Below, piece after piece: positions 24,201 to 56,213 of a stretch of 64,000 nt of DNA. Positions within the stretch are counted from its first letter, which is position 1; each line of letters starts with the position of its first letter. The stretch lies in the NCBI RefSeq assembly GCF_910596095.1, contig NC_056540.1, positions 13,819,001 through 13,883,000 of the forward strand, read 5' to 3'. Under the pieces are notes generated by a model, which ran no database searches, was not told the DNA's origin, and worked only from the letters and a program-made list of their open reading frames with translations. Both the position numbers and the translations under genes were made by a program. Source of the stretch: Thunnus maccoyii (Eukaryota > Chordata > Actinopteri > Scombriformes > Scombridae).

Positions 24201-27200
24201 AGACACACTCTTATATTCTCCAGCTCCCATATCCACACACATATTTTTTACTCTGCTACTGCCTCAGGAAGAGTGTAGTTTATACATGCTTGTTAGCTCA
24301 CAAATTAGGCCATCGTGTCCTTGCAGCAGAAAAAAAGCTTGTCTTGCAAAGGCAGTGACCGTCCTTACTGGGAGAGGGAAATCCATTTGACCAAGATGGT
24401 CCTTTTTGCTTCAAAAGTATCACTTCAGCAGTTTGTGTCCAGCCTGACTGATGGCTACAGCCTCTCTCTTGCCAGGTATATTAATGTCTGTAATATCTAC
24501 TTTCATTTGAATTTGTCAATATGAATTACCTCCACTCAAGCGGCCCACTCTGCTGAAACAAACCTCATCAGCTCCACTGATGAGCAAGAGCTGGTGAGAA
24601 ATATGTTGGGGCAACCCATGGAGTCCTTACATGCTTTACACGACCTAATCCATGGACACCGAGCGTCTTTTGCTCTTCCACAGACACATCACTATTCTGG
24701 CCCAAATTATCTGCTTTCTATGCAGATAATGACAGCTTCACTGGCGGATAGTTGATAACAAGTGAGTGCTCTCCCCTCCCGGAGTCAGAGGGTGGCGGCC
24801 GCTGAGTGTCTCCCTGACAGGGAGATGAACAAGCAACACAGACAGATTGAGATGTCTATATCAGCCTCTCTCTAGGCCTGTCCCCTGACCCAGCGCCACA
24901 CTCCCTCCCGCCTGCACCAGAGCCGATAAAGCAAGATGAGGCAGGAAGAAAGCGAGAAGATATCCTAAGCATTCAACTTAAAATGCAACAATTCTTTGGG
25001 GACAAACTTAAACCAGCTCAATCATATAGTGGACCCTCAACATGCTTTCATTTTTACACTGCTGCCATGCTCCCATAGAGAGAGAGGCGCCAAAACAATC
25101 ACTACCTTACTGAGCTGCCCTCCTGCATACCAACACAGGGGATCCCCTGTCTTCAGAAAATTCACAGCCCTGCCCACAAAAGAGTTCCACCATCCACGAA
25201 GCCATTAAAAGCGTCTCCAGAGGGCTCATTAAGGTGTTAGATGTCAGGCAGTGAGGCTGTTGTACCTGTTCTCCAGCAGCTACGGAGAACCAGGGGCAAA
25301 AATGATGGCATTCAAATTATGGCTGAAAAAGACCATTAAATGGGCTTTAAGTTTATTTCTTCCTTTGAAGGTAAGGTACTGGAGGTTTTACGTGTTTTAG
25401 CTTATCAACTGCAAGTTATGAATATATCACTTTACTATTGACTGTTTTTGAAAACATACAATATGTTTTTATATTAACTTTCTACTCTCAGTGTATGCAC
25501 TGATCTCTGATTAATTTCAATATGAGACTTAAAATGGCTTGAGATGGGTCATCCATCATCATTTAGTCTTTGTCAAGATTGCATTATCATTGCTTATTAA
25601 TGTATTTACAGCAGGGACTATTTTAAAACTCTCCTTGTTGGTGTGTTCAAGGACACTCCCAACATCTGTAATAACAGCAGTCATACACTATATTGTTGGA
25701 AAATATCCAACCCAGAAAACGATCAATAAATATGAACAGAGAGTGTAAAAAGATTGCTGTAAATGATTCTATTTCTTGCATGAAAGGGTTGTTTTTTAGC
25801 ACATATATATAATGATCCTATTTGTTTAGTAAAAGGGCTAAAACATGAAAGAAACACCTGTATTGTCCTTCAAAGGATTTAAGAAAGTATATTTTCCCTT
25901 TCAGCCTGCAGATTTTCAACAAACTCAGATTTACTACCAAGGTGAGCCAGATTGTCTACTTGAACTGATGTAGTGCGCAAGGTTCTGCAACCATTGTGAG
26001 AAAAATGGCACATACCCGTGCCTCACTTCTGACCATTTTTCTGCCCAGGTGCTCTTTAAGACGTATATGAGTTATTCATGGTAGCGCCATCCATCTCTTG
26101 CAGGCATTGCCAATCCATCCAGACTCCAACCGGGCTCTCTGGGAGCTCAGGGACGGCCCAATCTCTGCCTCCATTACACCCAAGCAATTGATTACCTCCC
26201 TCCTTCTCTCCCTGCTGCCTTGTGGCCATTGTTCAGGAGCCATTATGGCCACACATCATCTCATTCACAGCCCAAATGAAGACTGCACAGTTATATTAAC
26301 AGAGTACACCTGGCAAGTATAATCATTCTCCATCTACACTCTACGTGTCTCCCATTTTGACACAACACTTCTGCACAGCTCTTTCAGAGTGGGAAAGATG
26401 AAACTGTCTCTGATGTTACCGGTCCCAGTGTTCAATGATGATTTGCTCCACCAATGTGATGTAGAAGCAGTAATATCAGAGCAGGTCGTCCGAGATGATG
26501 GTTAATTCTCATGTATGAATTGACTGAAAAAAAGTTTTCCATTTTTAGAATTTGATTTATAGCTTCCAAATGGCCTTCAAAATAGGTTAGCGTTTATCTC
26601 ACTAAATTGCATCTCCAGTGGATGACTGCAGATGAGGGAAATATTTTGGGATCCCGGATTGCTTTTTAATCATCCAACACTCTCCTCTTTCCCCAGAGAT
26701 AATTAGCAAAAAGGAGCAAAAGGAGACTGGTCCCAAACGCCAACTGGGAGGTTAGAGTTGTTAATCACGACAGCAATAATGTTGTCACTGCCAATAGGAA
26801 AACTTAATGTCCCTATCACGCTAAATGACCTACATCTCTGCTTGACAAATAACCTGACAGGATCACCTGTCTCGTAGTGGATGCAATACAACGCAAGATG
26901 CTGCAACCCGCTCTGGATTTTTACCAAAACAGCTACTGATCTCAGTCTTGGCAATCAGTTTTGATATATTTCTCTGAGACTCAACTGTTTATTTAAAGGG
27001 TGAACAAGACATACCCGGTTAAATGTGAATTATATATCACGGCCATCATGTGCAAAAACTCTTGTTCGTGATGAATGCTTGGAAACTGTGGCCTCCTGAA
27101 GAGAGTGCCCTTTTGCTGCAAGTATCATCAGTTTTAGTCTGTGGAGAAACCAACAGCATCTATCCTAGCAGGCAGGAGAGGAGGACAATAATTGAGAGTA

Positions 27201-30064
27201 AAGCATGCATCTTAGCTTTATGAGTGAACGAGTCCCTTGACTGTTAATACAGATGAGTTATTGTTGGATGCTGCATGATACCACATAGTAAAATGATGGA
27301 TATCCACTGTGGGCATTTTGGAAACTGGAATCCACACTGATACTGAGAGTCAGTGGAGCCAGTAGAAAGAAGCTTTTAACAAGAAGTGCAATGTGGATGA
27401 TGCTAGAGACTGACAGGCTGGAAGAAAGTCTCTCAATTTGTTTACCGTGCTGGATTGCTCTTTTTACACTCTGAAAAACCCAGCCCTCCCTGCTTGCTAC
27501 CATTTCTCTGTGATTAGATGGGAGGGGTTGGGTAAAAGAGAGCAGTGAATTGTTATGCTGAATACAATAATAAAACACATCTGTTTTGTGCCCACCCCAA
27601 AGGTGCACTTGTCTACATGCATTCTTAGTTTAGGACTACCTGCCCTAGGCCAGCCAGTGTCCCACATTCAGAATCAGGTGACAGTATTAGTTTTGAAAGT
27701 GGATGTGGGCCGCTGTGCTGCTGTGTAGCAAGGGCTCTCACGCCTGTCTGCCTTTGATGTGTCTATCCATCATCCTGACGAGGCCTCCGTCTCCTAACGC
27801 TCGACTGTGTGCGTTTCCTCTCGCCCTCACCTTGCCTACTCTCTCCAAATGAAAACCAAGTGTGTCCCTCTTTTTTTGAGTCTTACCACCAACAAATTTT
27901 CCTCTCTCCTCTCCCTCGGACCAGATGAACTTTCCTGTCTGATACTTACTTTCATCTATTTTTTGCTCCTCGCTCCCTCTCTCTTTTTTTCTGCCTCAAT
28001 TCTTTCTCCCCATGGCCTGGACTCATGCAACTTTTACTCCCTCATCCCTCCTGCTCAGCCGCTCTATCCTCCATCTGCTCGCCTTCCTTTCCCTTTTCAG
28101 CTTGCTTCCTTAAACTCCCTCTTTCTATTCCTTCCCTCTCTGCGCTCCTTCTTGACTCCCACCCTTCATCATGCTGTTCTTATTGCAATTTCTCCTCTTT
28201 CTCTTCCCATAAAACTCCCCCCCCCCCCCCCCTACTGTCCCATGCCTTTGTCCTAGGGCAGTGTCTGTTAATGGGAACCTGCACCATATGCTGCGCTCCA
28301 GAAAGTTAAATGACTCAGGTAAAATCCTACCTGGCTGGATGTTAGTGAGGGTCAAGGCTTACCCCTCTGATACAATTAGCCTCTATTAAAAACACTATTG
28401 GTAAATCATTAGCAAACCATATGTCATGTCTTCCTCTGCCCAACCCCCTGCACCTCCAACTTTGACCCACCAACTGGGCTTTCTTCAGGACTTCCAAAGG
28501 GAACCATTCAGAATAATGAACAAAGTGCTTTTTAATTGGCCATATGGTCCAGTTCCTCCCTCTGCAGAGAGCGGAATGAACCATATTTTCAGCTAATTAA
28601 GGCATTTGCTGATGAACAAACTTATTCTTCAAGTAAACAGCAAAGCTGATCCAAGAGAAAGCGGCATCATCAATGTGAAATGTTGCTGTCCACTGGTGCT
28701 ATATTATTCATAACCCATCGGCTTGCAGAATCTGAGCAGTAACCCGTGTTTACGCGTGACGCATGTGTACTTGAAGTGTAGCAGCATTGTGACTCAACTC
28801 CCCAGAGGCCCGCAGGCAAGTTTGGCCTCTTATCTCGGACTCAGAACAGAAGTTTAAATGGAGCCACTGTAAGGGGTGCAAAGATTCAAGAAGGGTGCGC
28901 TGCAATCCGACCGTGCCTCCTGGTGGTGTGAGCTAACACACACCGGTTCCTCCAGAACAACTCCAAATCTAGACCATTATGCAAACTAATTAGATGTTTT
29001 TTTCATAGGGAAAGATATGTAGACTGAACTTGCAATGTAATGAGAAAAGCAACCTTTCTGGAGGACATCATGCACCAGCCTAAACCCTAGACGGAGAGGC
29101 ACTTGCTTTTTTTTAGTTTGTATAGAGTGTTTATGTTTAACGTGGTTGTTGTTTGCATTATGGTTACTTCTGGAAGTCAAAGCCACCAATTTAACTCACA
29201 TTACTTCTGAATTTATTGTGTAAGCATGAATCTTCACTCACGGTAGAAGATGTACTGTGCGTAATTGGACCAGACTTTGTCATCCGCGTAATGACCGATG
29301 GAGGACGCAGTCAGGGACGAATTGCAGGCCACAATGTGGAAGCCGCTCTCTGACAGCATGTCAAAAGCTCTTTCCAGATGCCTGAACTTGAGGTAAAACC
29401 TGCAGGTGTATCGGTCCGGTGGCCTGTCCGAGTCCCTGTTCTCATTCAGGGCGTCTCCAAATACCTCTTTCGCCAAGCCAATCCTGCTGCTGATGAAGAT
29501 CCTCGGTAACTTTTTGGCCTTGGCATCAGTCTGGCTCTCTCTGCCTCCCGCGGCGCAAACGCCTTTGAAAGCCACCGTGATGTAGCCATACCTCCTGTCC
29601 AGGGAATAAGAGGGATAAAACCTCTGGTCGCTGCCCTGCGACGCATCATCGAAATCACTGTAGTACAAGTCATCTGGAAATAGTTTTGATTCCTCAGATG
29701 ACAAAAGTTTGGCCAATTCTGGCAGCTGGAAGTATTCCGCCTCTCGTTTCAACCTTCCTCTCTCGGGGAAGTGGTCAGGGAGGACAACTTGCTTGTCTCT
29801 GAGGTAATCCAATACATACCGGAACAGAAAGCCATCTCTGTCAATAAAATACCGTCCTCTAAGGTCCCGGGACAAATCATTTGAAGACCCCTTCTTGTTA
29901 GAGAACAGCTTCCCAAGTAATGAATTTGGAAAGCTTGTCAAGGTGGCATGACGAGTGTAATACACCTGTCCACCCACGTTTAGCTCAATAACATCGGATG
30001 GAGGGTTTTGCACTGAGCCTTGCTCTTTTGCAGGTTGGGTTTTGCAGTTTTCGCTCAGTGCCAT
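20774..30064 (-). CDS. kctd16: kctd16, GABA-B receptor auxiliary subunit (two coding exons)
   Basis: KCTD16 is a cytosolic protein that binds the C-terminal tail of the GABA-B2 subunit as an oligomer and shapes the kinetics of the receptor response (family knowledge). In the sequence, exon 29242-30064 encodes residues 1-274 with the BTB/T1 fold (about residues 24-125, including DVIELNVGGQVYYTRHATL) and the H1 domain (about 155-274). Exon 20774-21225 encodes the rest, including the H2 region ending MWQSELLRKYRL. The joined protein has 424 residues; human KCTD16 has 428. The GPSRWSSSHCDCCCK stretch right after the junction, and the EGESGTS, SEASSPQ and PDRFPERKYMWQ segments, fit KCTD16 better than KCTD8 or KCTD12. 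The 8-kb intron is phase 1 with donor GTGAGT and acceptor TTTTCCAG. The gene is head to head with nr3c1. Teleosts can carry a and b copies; which one this is cannot be told here. Confidence 0.96.
21226..29241 (-). other. kctd16 intron
   Basis: The intron is about 8 kb and phase 1. I see no exon of another gene in it. It holds a strongly pyrimidine-rich stretch on the plus strand at about 27800-28235 that ends in sixteen C residues, plus ordinary AT-rich sequence. The human intron at this position is far longer, so this one is compacted (family knowledge). Confidence 0.85.
27800..28235. repeat. pyrimidine-rich tract in kctd16 intron
   Basis: The plus strand is mostly C and T over about 430 bp and ends in sixteen C residues (28217-28232). 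It gives a 149-codon Ser/Leu/Pro-rich frame that is a composition artefact. Confidence 0.85.
29242..30064 (-). CDS. kctd16: kctd16 first coding exon (BTB and H1 domains)
   Basis: The exon has 823 nt. ATG is at 30064-30062 in the context AAAAAAATGG, with purine at -3 and G at +4. The exon ends after TACC, and the donor GTGAGT follows at 29241. Without splicing the frame would stop after FYRE at 29234. The split arginine codon is completed by the downstream exon. Upstream of the ATG there is no convincing acceptor in the adjacent bases, so 5' UTR probably continues in the same exon. Confidence 0.95.
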
Positions 30065-33000
30065 TTTTTTTCCAGATCTTGCACGGAATCTGAGTTTTGA
30101 TCACGGAGCGCAAACGTCCCAGAAGTTCAGGGTGTGGGGTGTAGCTGCATGGTGTTCATGCACTCAGACCTAAAGCATAGTCTTGATTCAAGCTGCAGTG
30201 CTCGCAATCCAGTGTCTCATAACAAAGAATCCCAAGGTGTGCCTACAGTATATCCTTTAACCCCGTGCGTAAATGTGCCTGCCGGCGGTGCATCCTTTTT
30301 GAACAGAATCGATTATCATAACCAGTGAGCGCATCATGTTACAGACATCCTCTGCCAGGGGTCATTACTGTGACTTCAAAGGAATATAATCCTAACTTCA
30401 CTCTTAAAGTCCCCACGATCAAAAAAAGTAAAAACATTTGTGCCCTAGTGTGCAGTGGAGAGGTTCTTGCGTCTGGCTTTTAGTTCAATCACAGTCCAAG
30501 GTAAACTGAAGAATGTGCGTGCGTCCCATCATCCCGCTAATAAGCGTCGCTCTTGACAACTGGGATGCTGAAACCTGCTCCGATAATGTTCACAGAGGAG
30601 AGGATGCGAGTAGGACTCCTGTGCGCACCCATCTCTCCAAACTGCTGAGTGCGGAAACGGTTGGACCGGCAGGAGGTTTAAGATAATGTTGCTCCAAGCT
30701 GTGCAAGAGAGAGGGGGGAAAAATCATCCCATGAAGTAATGTCTTACATCATCTTAAAGGAAAATGACATTTGCAGACGATCGACGTGAGGGTGCATCTG
30801 TGCTGTTTTTCACTGAAATTCTGATCTAGCCACGGGCGACGTGCAGTTGGCGGAGAGGATTCAGGTCTAATGCAGTTTTAACATCCAGCGTAGCGGATTT
30901 TAATCCCTCCACAGAGTCTTCAGAGAGGCTTTTGCATTTACATTTACCGCTTTTAGCTGACGCGCTTATCCCCAGAGACGGGTGAGGGGTTAGATCCCAC
31001 TGTCTTGCTCCATCGGCACTGACAGAGCTGGTATACTATAGAGTCTCTCTGACTCCCTTTCTACCCAGCTGTCCATAAATATTTGGCTCAAAAATTAAAT
31101 GAAATAAAGTAAAATAAAAAAGGACAGGTGCACTCCTCTGCATCCGACTGAACCTTCAGACAACAATGTCACTTCTTTCTCCCAGGACACTGTGTCTGAA
31201 TTTGAAAACTGAGCCTTTCCTCATCGATTTGGCCGAGTGAATCCTCATTTCAGCACCACGGACAGATCTCAGCCTGTACTCCAAATCACAGATGCCATCC
31301 ACTCTCAGATTAACTGATAATATACATTATTTCACATGTTGTGTTTAAATAAACTTCATGTATCAGGATGATGTCTAGTTTGGTAACAAAATCTCCCATA
31401 AATGTTAAAGTGCAAGAATATGAAACCTATTACTGAGTCATTTTATTCTGGATTATAGCAGGAGGACAGGGGTTTAGGATTAGTGCATTATTGCTGGGGG
31501 CCTGCTCTCAGTGAATTTGTCATACAGCCATCAGTATACTTCACAGTGGAGCCAAGTACTGTTGGGTGGAAAATCCAGTTTGGATGAAGTGAGATGCAAA
31601 AGGCTGAATTTAAGGCTTGACAATGCATGTCATCTATATATAGGTCATGAGCTAGTGTTGTAAGGTATAAAACAAAAGACATACATAGAAGTTTAGCTCT
31701 AAATAATCAGAATCTGTGGGGAAAAGGGTGATATAGTTGAGTCAGTTTCTAGTTTTATACTTGGACCAGTCTGTTTGTGTGAAGTATAAGCCCCCTTTTT
31801 GTCCACTGGTCTGGGTTTTCAGGCTGTTTTGTATGTCTTGTTTGCTTCTCAGCTTGTTTGTTTTTTTGTGTTTTGAAGCCATGTTGTAATAAATCAGAGG
31901 CTTTCATTGCTGCAGTGCTGAGAGAAGGCGTTGATGATGGGAGAGCACCCTTGACTCGTGGTTTTGAGGAGGCAGCGGTCATGCTTTACCCTGTTAATTC
32001 AGAGTATATTGTGCTGGAGAGGGGTTGCTAAGCAGCCACGGGGGACTGAGTGGGATTCAAACAGTGGGGATTTAGAGCTATACCACTGCTCTCTTTTTCT
32101 GTGATGTGAGGTTGTGCTGCTTATCATTAAACACAATATTGTAATGTTTTGTGGACTGTGTGACCTTACGATTAAAGCAGACACCACTACTGATAGAAAG
32201 AAATATCTAATATAACCAGGTGGTGATGCTTTTGTTTACTTTATTTGTTTAATAAATTCATAGAGATTGGAGTAATTCTCTGGTGTTGGACTTGTAGAAT
32301 AGTGTGACTTGGAGTTGATTCCCTGCCCCTTGCTTGGGGATGAATCTCTTTGCATATGTGCTATATAAACCCTGTTTCTTATTCATCTCACTCGTCCTCC
32401 CATTAGAGCCAATTTCCCTGCCTCCTGTCTTCACTTTATTTCCTGTTCGTGCGCTTACTCTCAGGTTAGATTCTATCTTTTTGGAAGGGGTTGAATTTCA
32501 CATAACTTCAGCATGAATAATGTAAGAAAATCAGCTGAGCGTGAAGTAAGAAAATCTGTATGTGCTGTAACCTTAAATTGGCAATCATGGGTTTTTTGCA
32601 AGCTCCTCTGCAGCAGTGTGGTTAACCAACACACCACCAAATACCAAGAAAACAAACTGTTTTGAGGCAGGTGAGGTTGTGTCGCGAGAGCGAAACACAT
32701 TCTGTCAAATGAGAAATGACTTAAGAAATCATTTCAAAATCTCAAAAAACTTATACAAGATTTATGCTGAAATCTTTACATAGAAATGTGCACCTCTCTA
32801 AACATTAAGCTGTGTAATTTTACAGACAGGCCAGTGAATTTGCTGTCTCACTAAAAACTGTATGATGCACTGTTGTGCAGCCTTAAGAGCAGAAAATAAT
32901 ACCGACTCAAACCTCTCTGCAGTTATTATCCCAGTGCACGTAATAGCCTGTCTTACCCTATTTCCTCTTCTTTCAGCCACTCATATTTTCAAATGAGGGA

Positions 33001-33206
33001 GGCAGAGTGTGAACTGACATGTCTTGAGAAATAAAATGGATTTTGCTGGTTTTTAGCAGTGCTGCAGTTTTTGATAAGTTAAAAAAAAAAAAAAACACTC
33101 GCTTTTGAATTAAGACACTTTTGGTTAATACTGTCTCTGAAAGCGAACACTTGTGGTTATTTCCCCTTCCTACTGATAAGGTGAAAAGGTCACCCAGTAA
33201 TTGACA
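30065..33206. other. kctd16 5' flank and intergenic DNA
   Basis: The first few hundred bases probably contain the kctd16 5' UTR and promoter on the minus strand. There is no clear TATA box or initiator that I would defend. A short stretch near 30935-31020 resembles a common fish interspersed-repeat tail. The ORFs here lack recognisable domains. Confidence 0.5.
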
Positions 33207-33752
33207 AGTATCGGCCATACCAATATGTACCCTGTTTCTGCTGAATGACTAAAGCTAAGCAGGTGTGGGCTTGTTTAGTTCTTGGATGGGAGACTTCCTG
33301 GGATAAACTAGGTTGCTGCTGGAAGTGGTGTTGGTGGGCCAGTAGGGGGCAACCTTTCCTCTGGTCCTAATAAATCCCAATGCCCCAGTGCAGTGACGGG
33401 GACACTGTGCTGTAGGAGATGCTGTCCTTCGGATGAGACGTTGAACCAGGTCCTGATTCACTGTGGTCATTAAAAATCCCATGGTACTTATCACAAAGAA
33501 TAGGGGGTTCCCCGGTGTCCTGGCAAAACTCCCAGCCTGGTTCTCTCCATCTGGCCACCTAATCATCCCCCAGTGTAATTGGCTCAGTGATTCCCTCCCT
33601 CTCCACCTCAAGCTGATGTGTGATGAGCGTTGTGGCGCAAAATGGCTGCTGTGCATCGCCCAGGTGGGTGCCACCCCCCACTCCCCCACCCCCCACCGTG
33701 AAGCGCTTTGGGTATCAAAATAAAGCGCTATATAAATGTATAACTGTAATCC
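33207..33752 (+). mobile_element. 5S rRNA-derived SINE (SINE3-like)
   Basis: The head (about 33210-33310) resembles 5S rRNA: CGGCCATACCA near the start, then AAGCTAAGCAGG (5S box A) and TTGGATGGGAGAC (intermediate element and box C) with roughly normal 5S spacing. It is followed by a body of about 430 bp and a tail AAGCGCTTTGGGTATCAAAA followed by AAAGCGCTATATAAATGTA. 5S-headed SINEs of this design are known in fish. It is not a working 5S gene, because the segment between the first block and box A is scrambled and the 3' end runs into SINE body. Confidence 0.85.
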
Positions 33753-34800
33753 ATCCTTATCCAAGAATGGTTTATGGATTAAGGATGCAGCCGTTTCCAT
33801 TACATGGTGTGTCCTATTGAGCCCCTTTAGAGAGCAGCACAATAAGGAAACTGTGGTCTTAAAATAGGCAATTCATTTTATTATATTTATGTAGTAAGCA
33901 TTCAGCCAGGAAGTTTCAACCCATCTGACTTAAGTTATTTTGGTAAATAAAGGATAATTAGATTGCACAAATTAAAAATATCCTGAATGCAGAATAAAAT
34001 ATTTTTTATAATACCAATCATTTCTTTAGATCAACTAGTGTTACATTGCAATGCAATGTAATATTGTTATATGCAAATTACACCAATACACCAACCACTG
34101 CAGGCCAGTGTAATAAGGAGAGAGATGTCTCATTTTACTGTAGGGTAAAAATATACAAATAAACAGAAGTCTCAGCTAAAATATAACAATAGATCTGTAT
34201 AATAATCCTATGATTTCTTAATTTATTTGGAATTCACAGAAATCTTTCTGTGATGTGTCTGTGGTAGGATACCCAGCAGTGGATTCAGACCTCATCATTT
34301 TATGATATGGTATTAATATTTGTTGGTCTGAAGTCCAATAAAAGTTCTCTATGACATAACTATTCGTTCTTTCTTTGGTAAGTTTTGGTGTGTGTTTTTT
34401 TTGTTTTGTTTTGTTTTGATTTGTTTTTTAAGAAATAAAACCTACCTTCAGTCCATAGTCACTGCATTGGGGATAACACACTATCCAATCACAATTTCTC
34501 CCCCTGTCCTCTGCCAGAGTCTGTCTGTCTGTCAGTCAGTCAGTCTGTCTGTCTGTCTGTCAGTCAGTCAAAATGCACCATAAACAGCTGCAAACCACGC
34601 TGGGCAGCTGTATGTACAACCATGTAAGTAGAGACAAATGCTGACGTTTTGATGAGCACCACCTGTCCATTGCATGTGTGTGCGTTGATTGCATTGCCCT
34701 TCTAGCACTTTTTTTATTTTTGACTCTTGATTGTGTCTTGACACAAAAACTGCATTACTAATTGCACTGCAGTACATTCTTACATACAAACTTATTGCTT
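33753..34800. repeat. intergenic DNA with CTGT/CAGT microsatellite
   Basis: The stretch is AT-rich intergenic sequence without a coding signal. The only structured part is a short interrupted tetranucleotide array of CTGT and CAGT units at 34521-34570, plus a T-rich GTTTT run near 34400. Confidence 0.6.
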
Positions 34801-34879
34801 TGTTTTTGATGAGTTAAATGTTTATTTAAATCTCATTTTAAATCCCCAAACTGGCGCTGAGAGTTTGAACTCCAGATAA

Positions 34880-35258
34880 CACAATAACCTGCAGTCACCC
34901 TGTGTGGCCTGCAGGCGGCGCTGCATGTTGTAAACAGCTCAGTTTGCTCAGTTCTCCATTTTGTATGTTTTTCCTTGAAGGTGAGCGCCTACTTTCCCAA
35001 GTGGCTAGCTGAGAATTACCACAGCTCAGCCAGTTTAACGCAGTTTGCATGACAATTCACCGCTAGGTCGAAGTGGGAAGACTGAAAGCTGCTGAAACAG
35101 CGTCATCTTGACGTGTTATTTTGGGTTTATGTAGCCATGTAGCTTGGATACGACGCGAGAGGAGTAACGTTAACGAACATTGAGACAGTGACACTTTCAA
35201 CCAAAACAATGTTGACAGACGACCTGTGGACACACACCAACAACCAGTCATTTCAAGG
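34880..35258 (+). promoter_or_regulatory. nr3c1: probable nr3c1 promoter and non-coding exon 1
   Basis: This is less AT-rich sequence in front of the first coding exon. It ends in a strong donor, CAAGG followed by GTAAGT at 35259. A TGACGT half-site (CRE-like) lies near 35109. The only support for assigning this exon to nr3c1 is its position, orientation and the donor; exon 2 carries its own acceptor just before the ATG. The start of transcription is not visible. Confidence 0.5.
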
Positions 35259-35862
35259 GTAAGTGTGAGGTTTTATTCAGATGTCAGTTGATATGTGTGT
35301 TGGCTAACAGACACACTTTAACGCTAAATATGTAGTTATATGGGCTATGTTAGCTGGCAGGCACGAAATGTAGGGACGTAGTCACTGTAGCTGTTAGCCA
35401 CATTGCTACCTAGCATGCTAACGTTAGCAGGTATTAGCCGTGGGTAAACTTTACGTTTCTCTGTGTGTGATTTGTGGTCGGACCCGTGGCATGTGTACTC
35501 GACTGAAGTATGCTTTATCAAAGGTCGGCACGGCTGCCAACATGCGCTCATGTTGTCGTTTTGCCAACGGGAGTAGCTAAGGCAGCTACGGTTAGCTATA
35601 CTTAGCTAACGTTACTGTTAGCTATCAAGGGCGCGCAGGGGGGCATGCATGGCAACTTTCCCCGGTCCTGTACCGGCCTAATGTTAGTTAAGTGGACTCT
35701 GCATGTGCACAATTTAAAACCACCTTAAAGTGCATTACAATGTTACATCACTAGCTTCGTAGCACGTCCGTAAAGCTCCTGTTTAGTGTGTTTTAACGTG
35801 GTTATTACGCTATCCAACCTTGTCTGTTAACTCTCTGTCTGTTTACCCCCCAAAATAAAAAG

Positions 35863-55103
<19,241 letters not shown>

Positions 55104-55345
55104 CTCTGCCCCGTAACAGACACAATGCCTTAAAATCCCACCACATCACCTCACCACCCCCACACCCCGAAGAGCGACGATGAAAAGGACTGAGGATCTG
55201 AGGCGAGGAGTGAATGATGTTTTTGGGAGCGAGTATGCAACTTTGTAGTGGCTTACGGGTCTGTAGTGAAAGAGCGGAGAGACTGGAGGAAATTATGTAG
55301 GACCAGACAGCGAGCACAGAAGTTTTTGTTTCATCGAGCAGTCTA

Positions 55346-55654
55346 ACGGCACGTTCAGACCGGATGCGGAAACTTTGCGAAGCGTCAATTCTCGCGCGAG
55401 CAGGAGCCTGGCTGTTCACACCGGATGCACATTTCTCTGCACCGGTCAACAAACGATCCTGCTCCTATGCTCTTTTCTAATCACATTTAGAGCTGATCTT
55501 TATCATTGGTAAGTAATAACCTCGTCAATCTTACATTTGATTGGCCAACGCTAGCCTTTAACCCCACACCCACCTCTCTTTGTCTGTCTGTGCGTGTGTG
55601 TGTCTGTCTGCCTGCTTGTCTCTCTCACTTTTAGACACAACTGACAAATATGTG

Positions 55655-55742
<88 letters not shown>

Positions 55743-55744
55743 TG

Positions 55745-55795
<51 letters not shown>

Positions 55796-56213
55796 GTGTA
55801 TATATATGTATGTATATATGTGTGTGTATGTATGTATGTATATATATGTATGTATGAGGCTGGACAGCCAAACGCCATCATCAATATTTTCAGATGAACT
55901 TCTGTCCCTCATTGGCACAGAGGGTATTTTCTTTTGAAAAAAGACCGGATCTATGCCGTTCCTGTGTCTGACTTCCTGCTCGGCTCAGTCTGCTCGGCGT
56001 AGTCACAGCTTCTGTCAAAAATAGACAAAGGGCATATTTTTAGCGGAGCTGTATCACTGATAATAAATTATACCGAAACTATGGCTGCAGATCGCAAGCC
56101 GGCCGCAGCGCGTCCGGTCTGAACGGTTCAGTTGGTCAACATGGGTGCCGAAAGGAAACTGGCTGAGCTTCCCGGTGCTTCACGGCACTTCCGTATCCGG
56201 TCTGAATCCGCTG
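55346..56213. mobile_element. MITE with TTCAGACCGGAT ends, in nr3c1 3' UTR
   Basis: The left end holds GTTCAGACCGGATGCGGAA and the right end TTCCGTATCCGGTCTGAA, inverted with one mismatch over 17 bases. Internal copies of the same motif occur (ACACCGGATGCAC near 55420; GTCCGGTCTGAACGG near 56114). A TA/TG/CA microsatellite fills part of the interior (55657-55857). The superfamily was not determined. Confidence 0.6.
55657..55857. repeat. TA-TG-TA-CA-TA compound microsatellite
   Basis: It has TA repeats, then TG repeats (55703-55732), TA-rich spacer, CA repeats (55764-55790) and again TATATG/TATG repeats. The TG and CA blocks are complementary, so a single strand can fold back. Confidence 0.95.

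Noticed and set aside
27807..28256. 149-codon frame rich in Ser, Leu and Pro
   Set aside because: It lies wholly in a pyrimidine-rich tract in the kctd16 intron; composition explains the lack of stops.
33207..33330. Possible 5S rRNA gene
   Set aside because: The region between the first block and box A is scrambled and the 3' end runs into SINE sequence.
33255..33842. 195-codon minus-strand frame
   Set aside because: It covers the 5S-derived SINE in antisense and matches no protein family that I recognise.
55558..55937. Several 70-108-codon frames with Tyr/Ile and Cys/Val repeats
   Set aside because: They are translations of the TA/TG/CA microsatellite inside a MITE.
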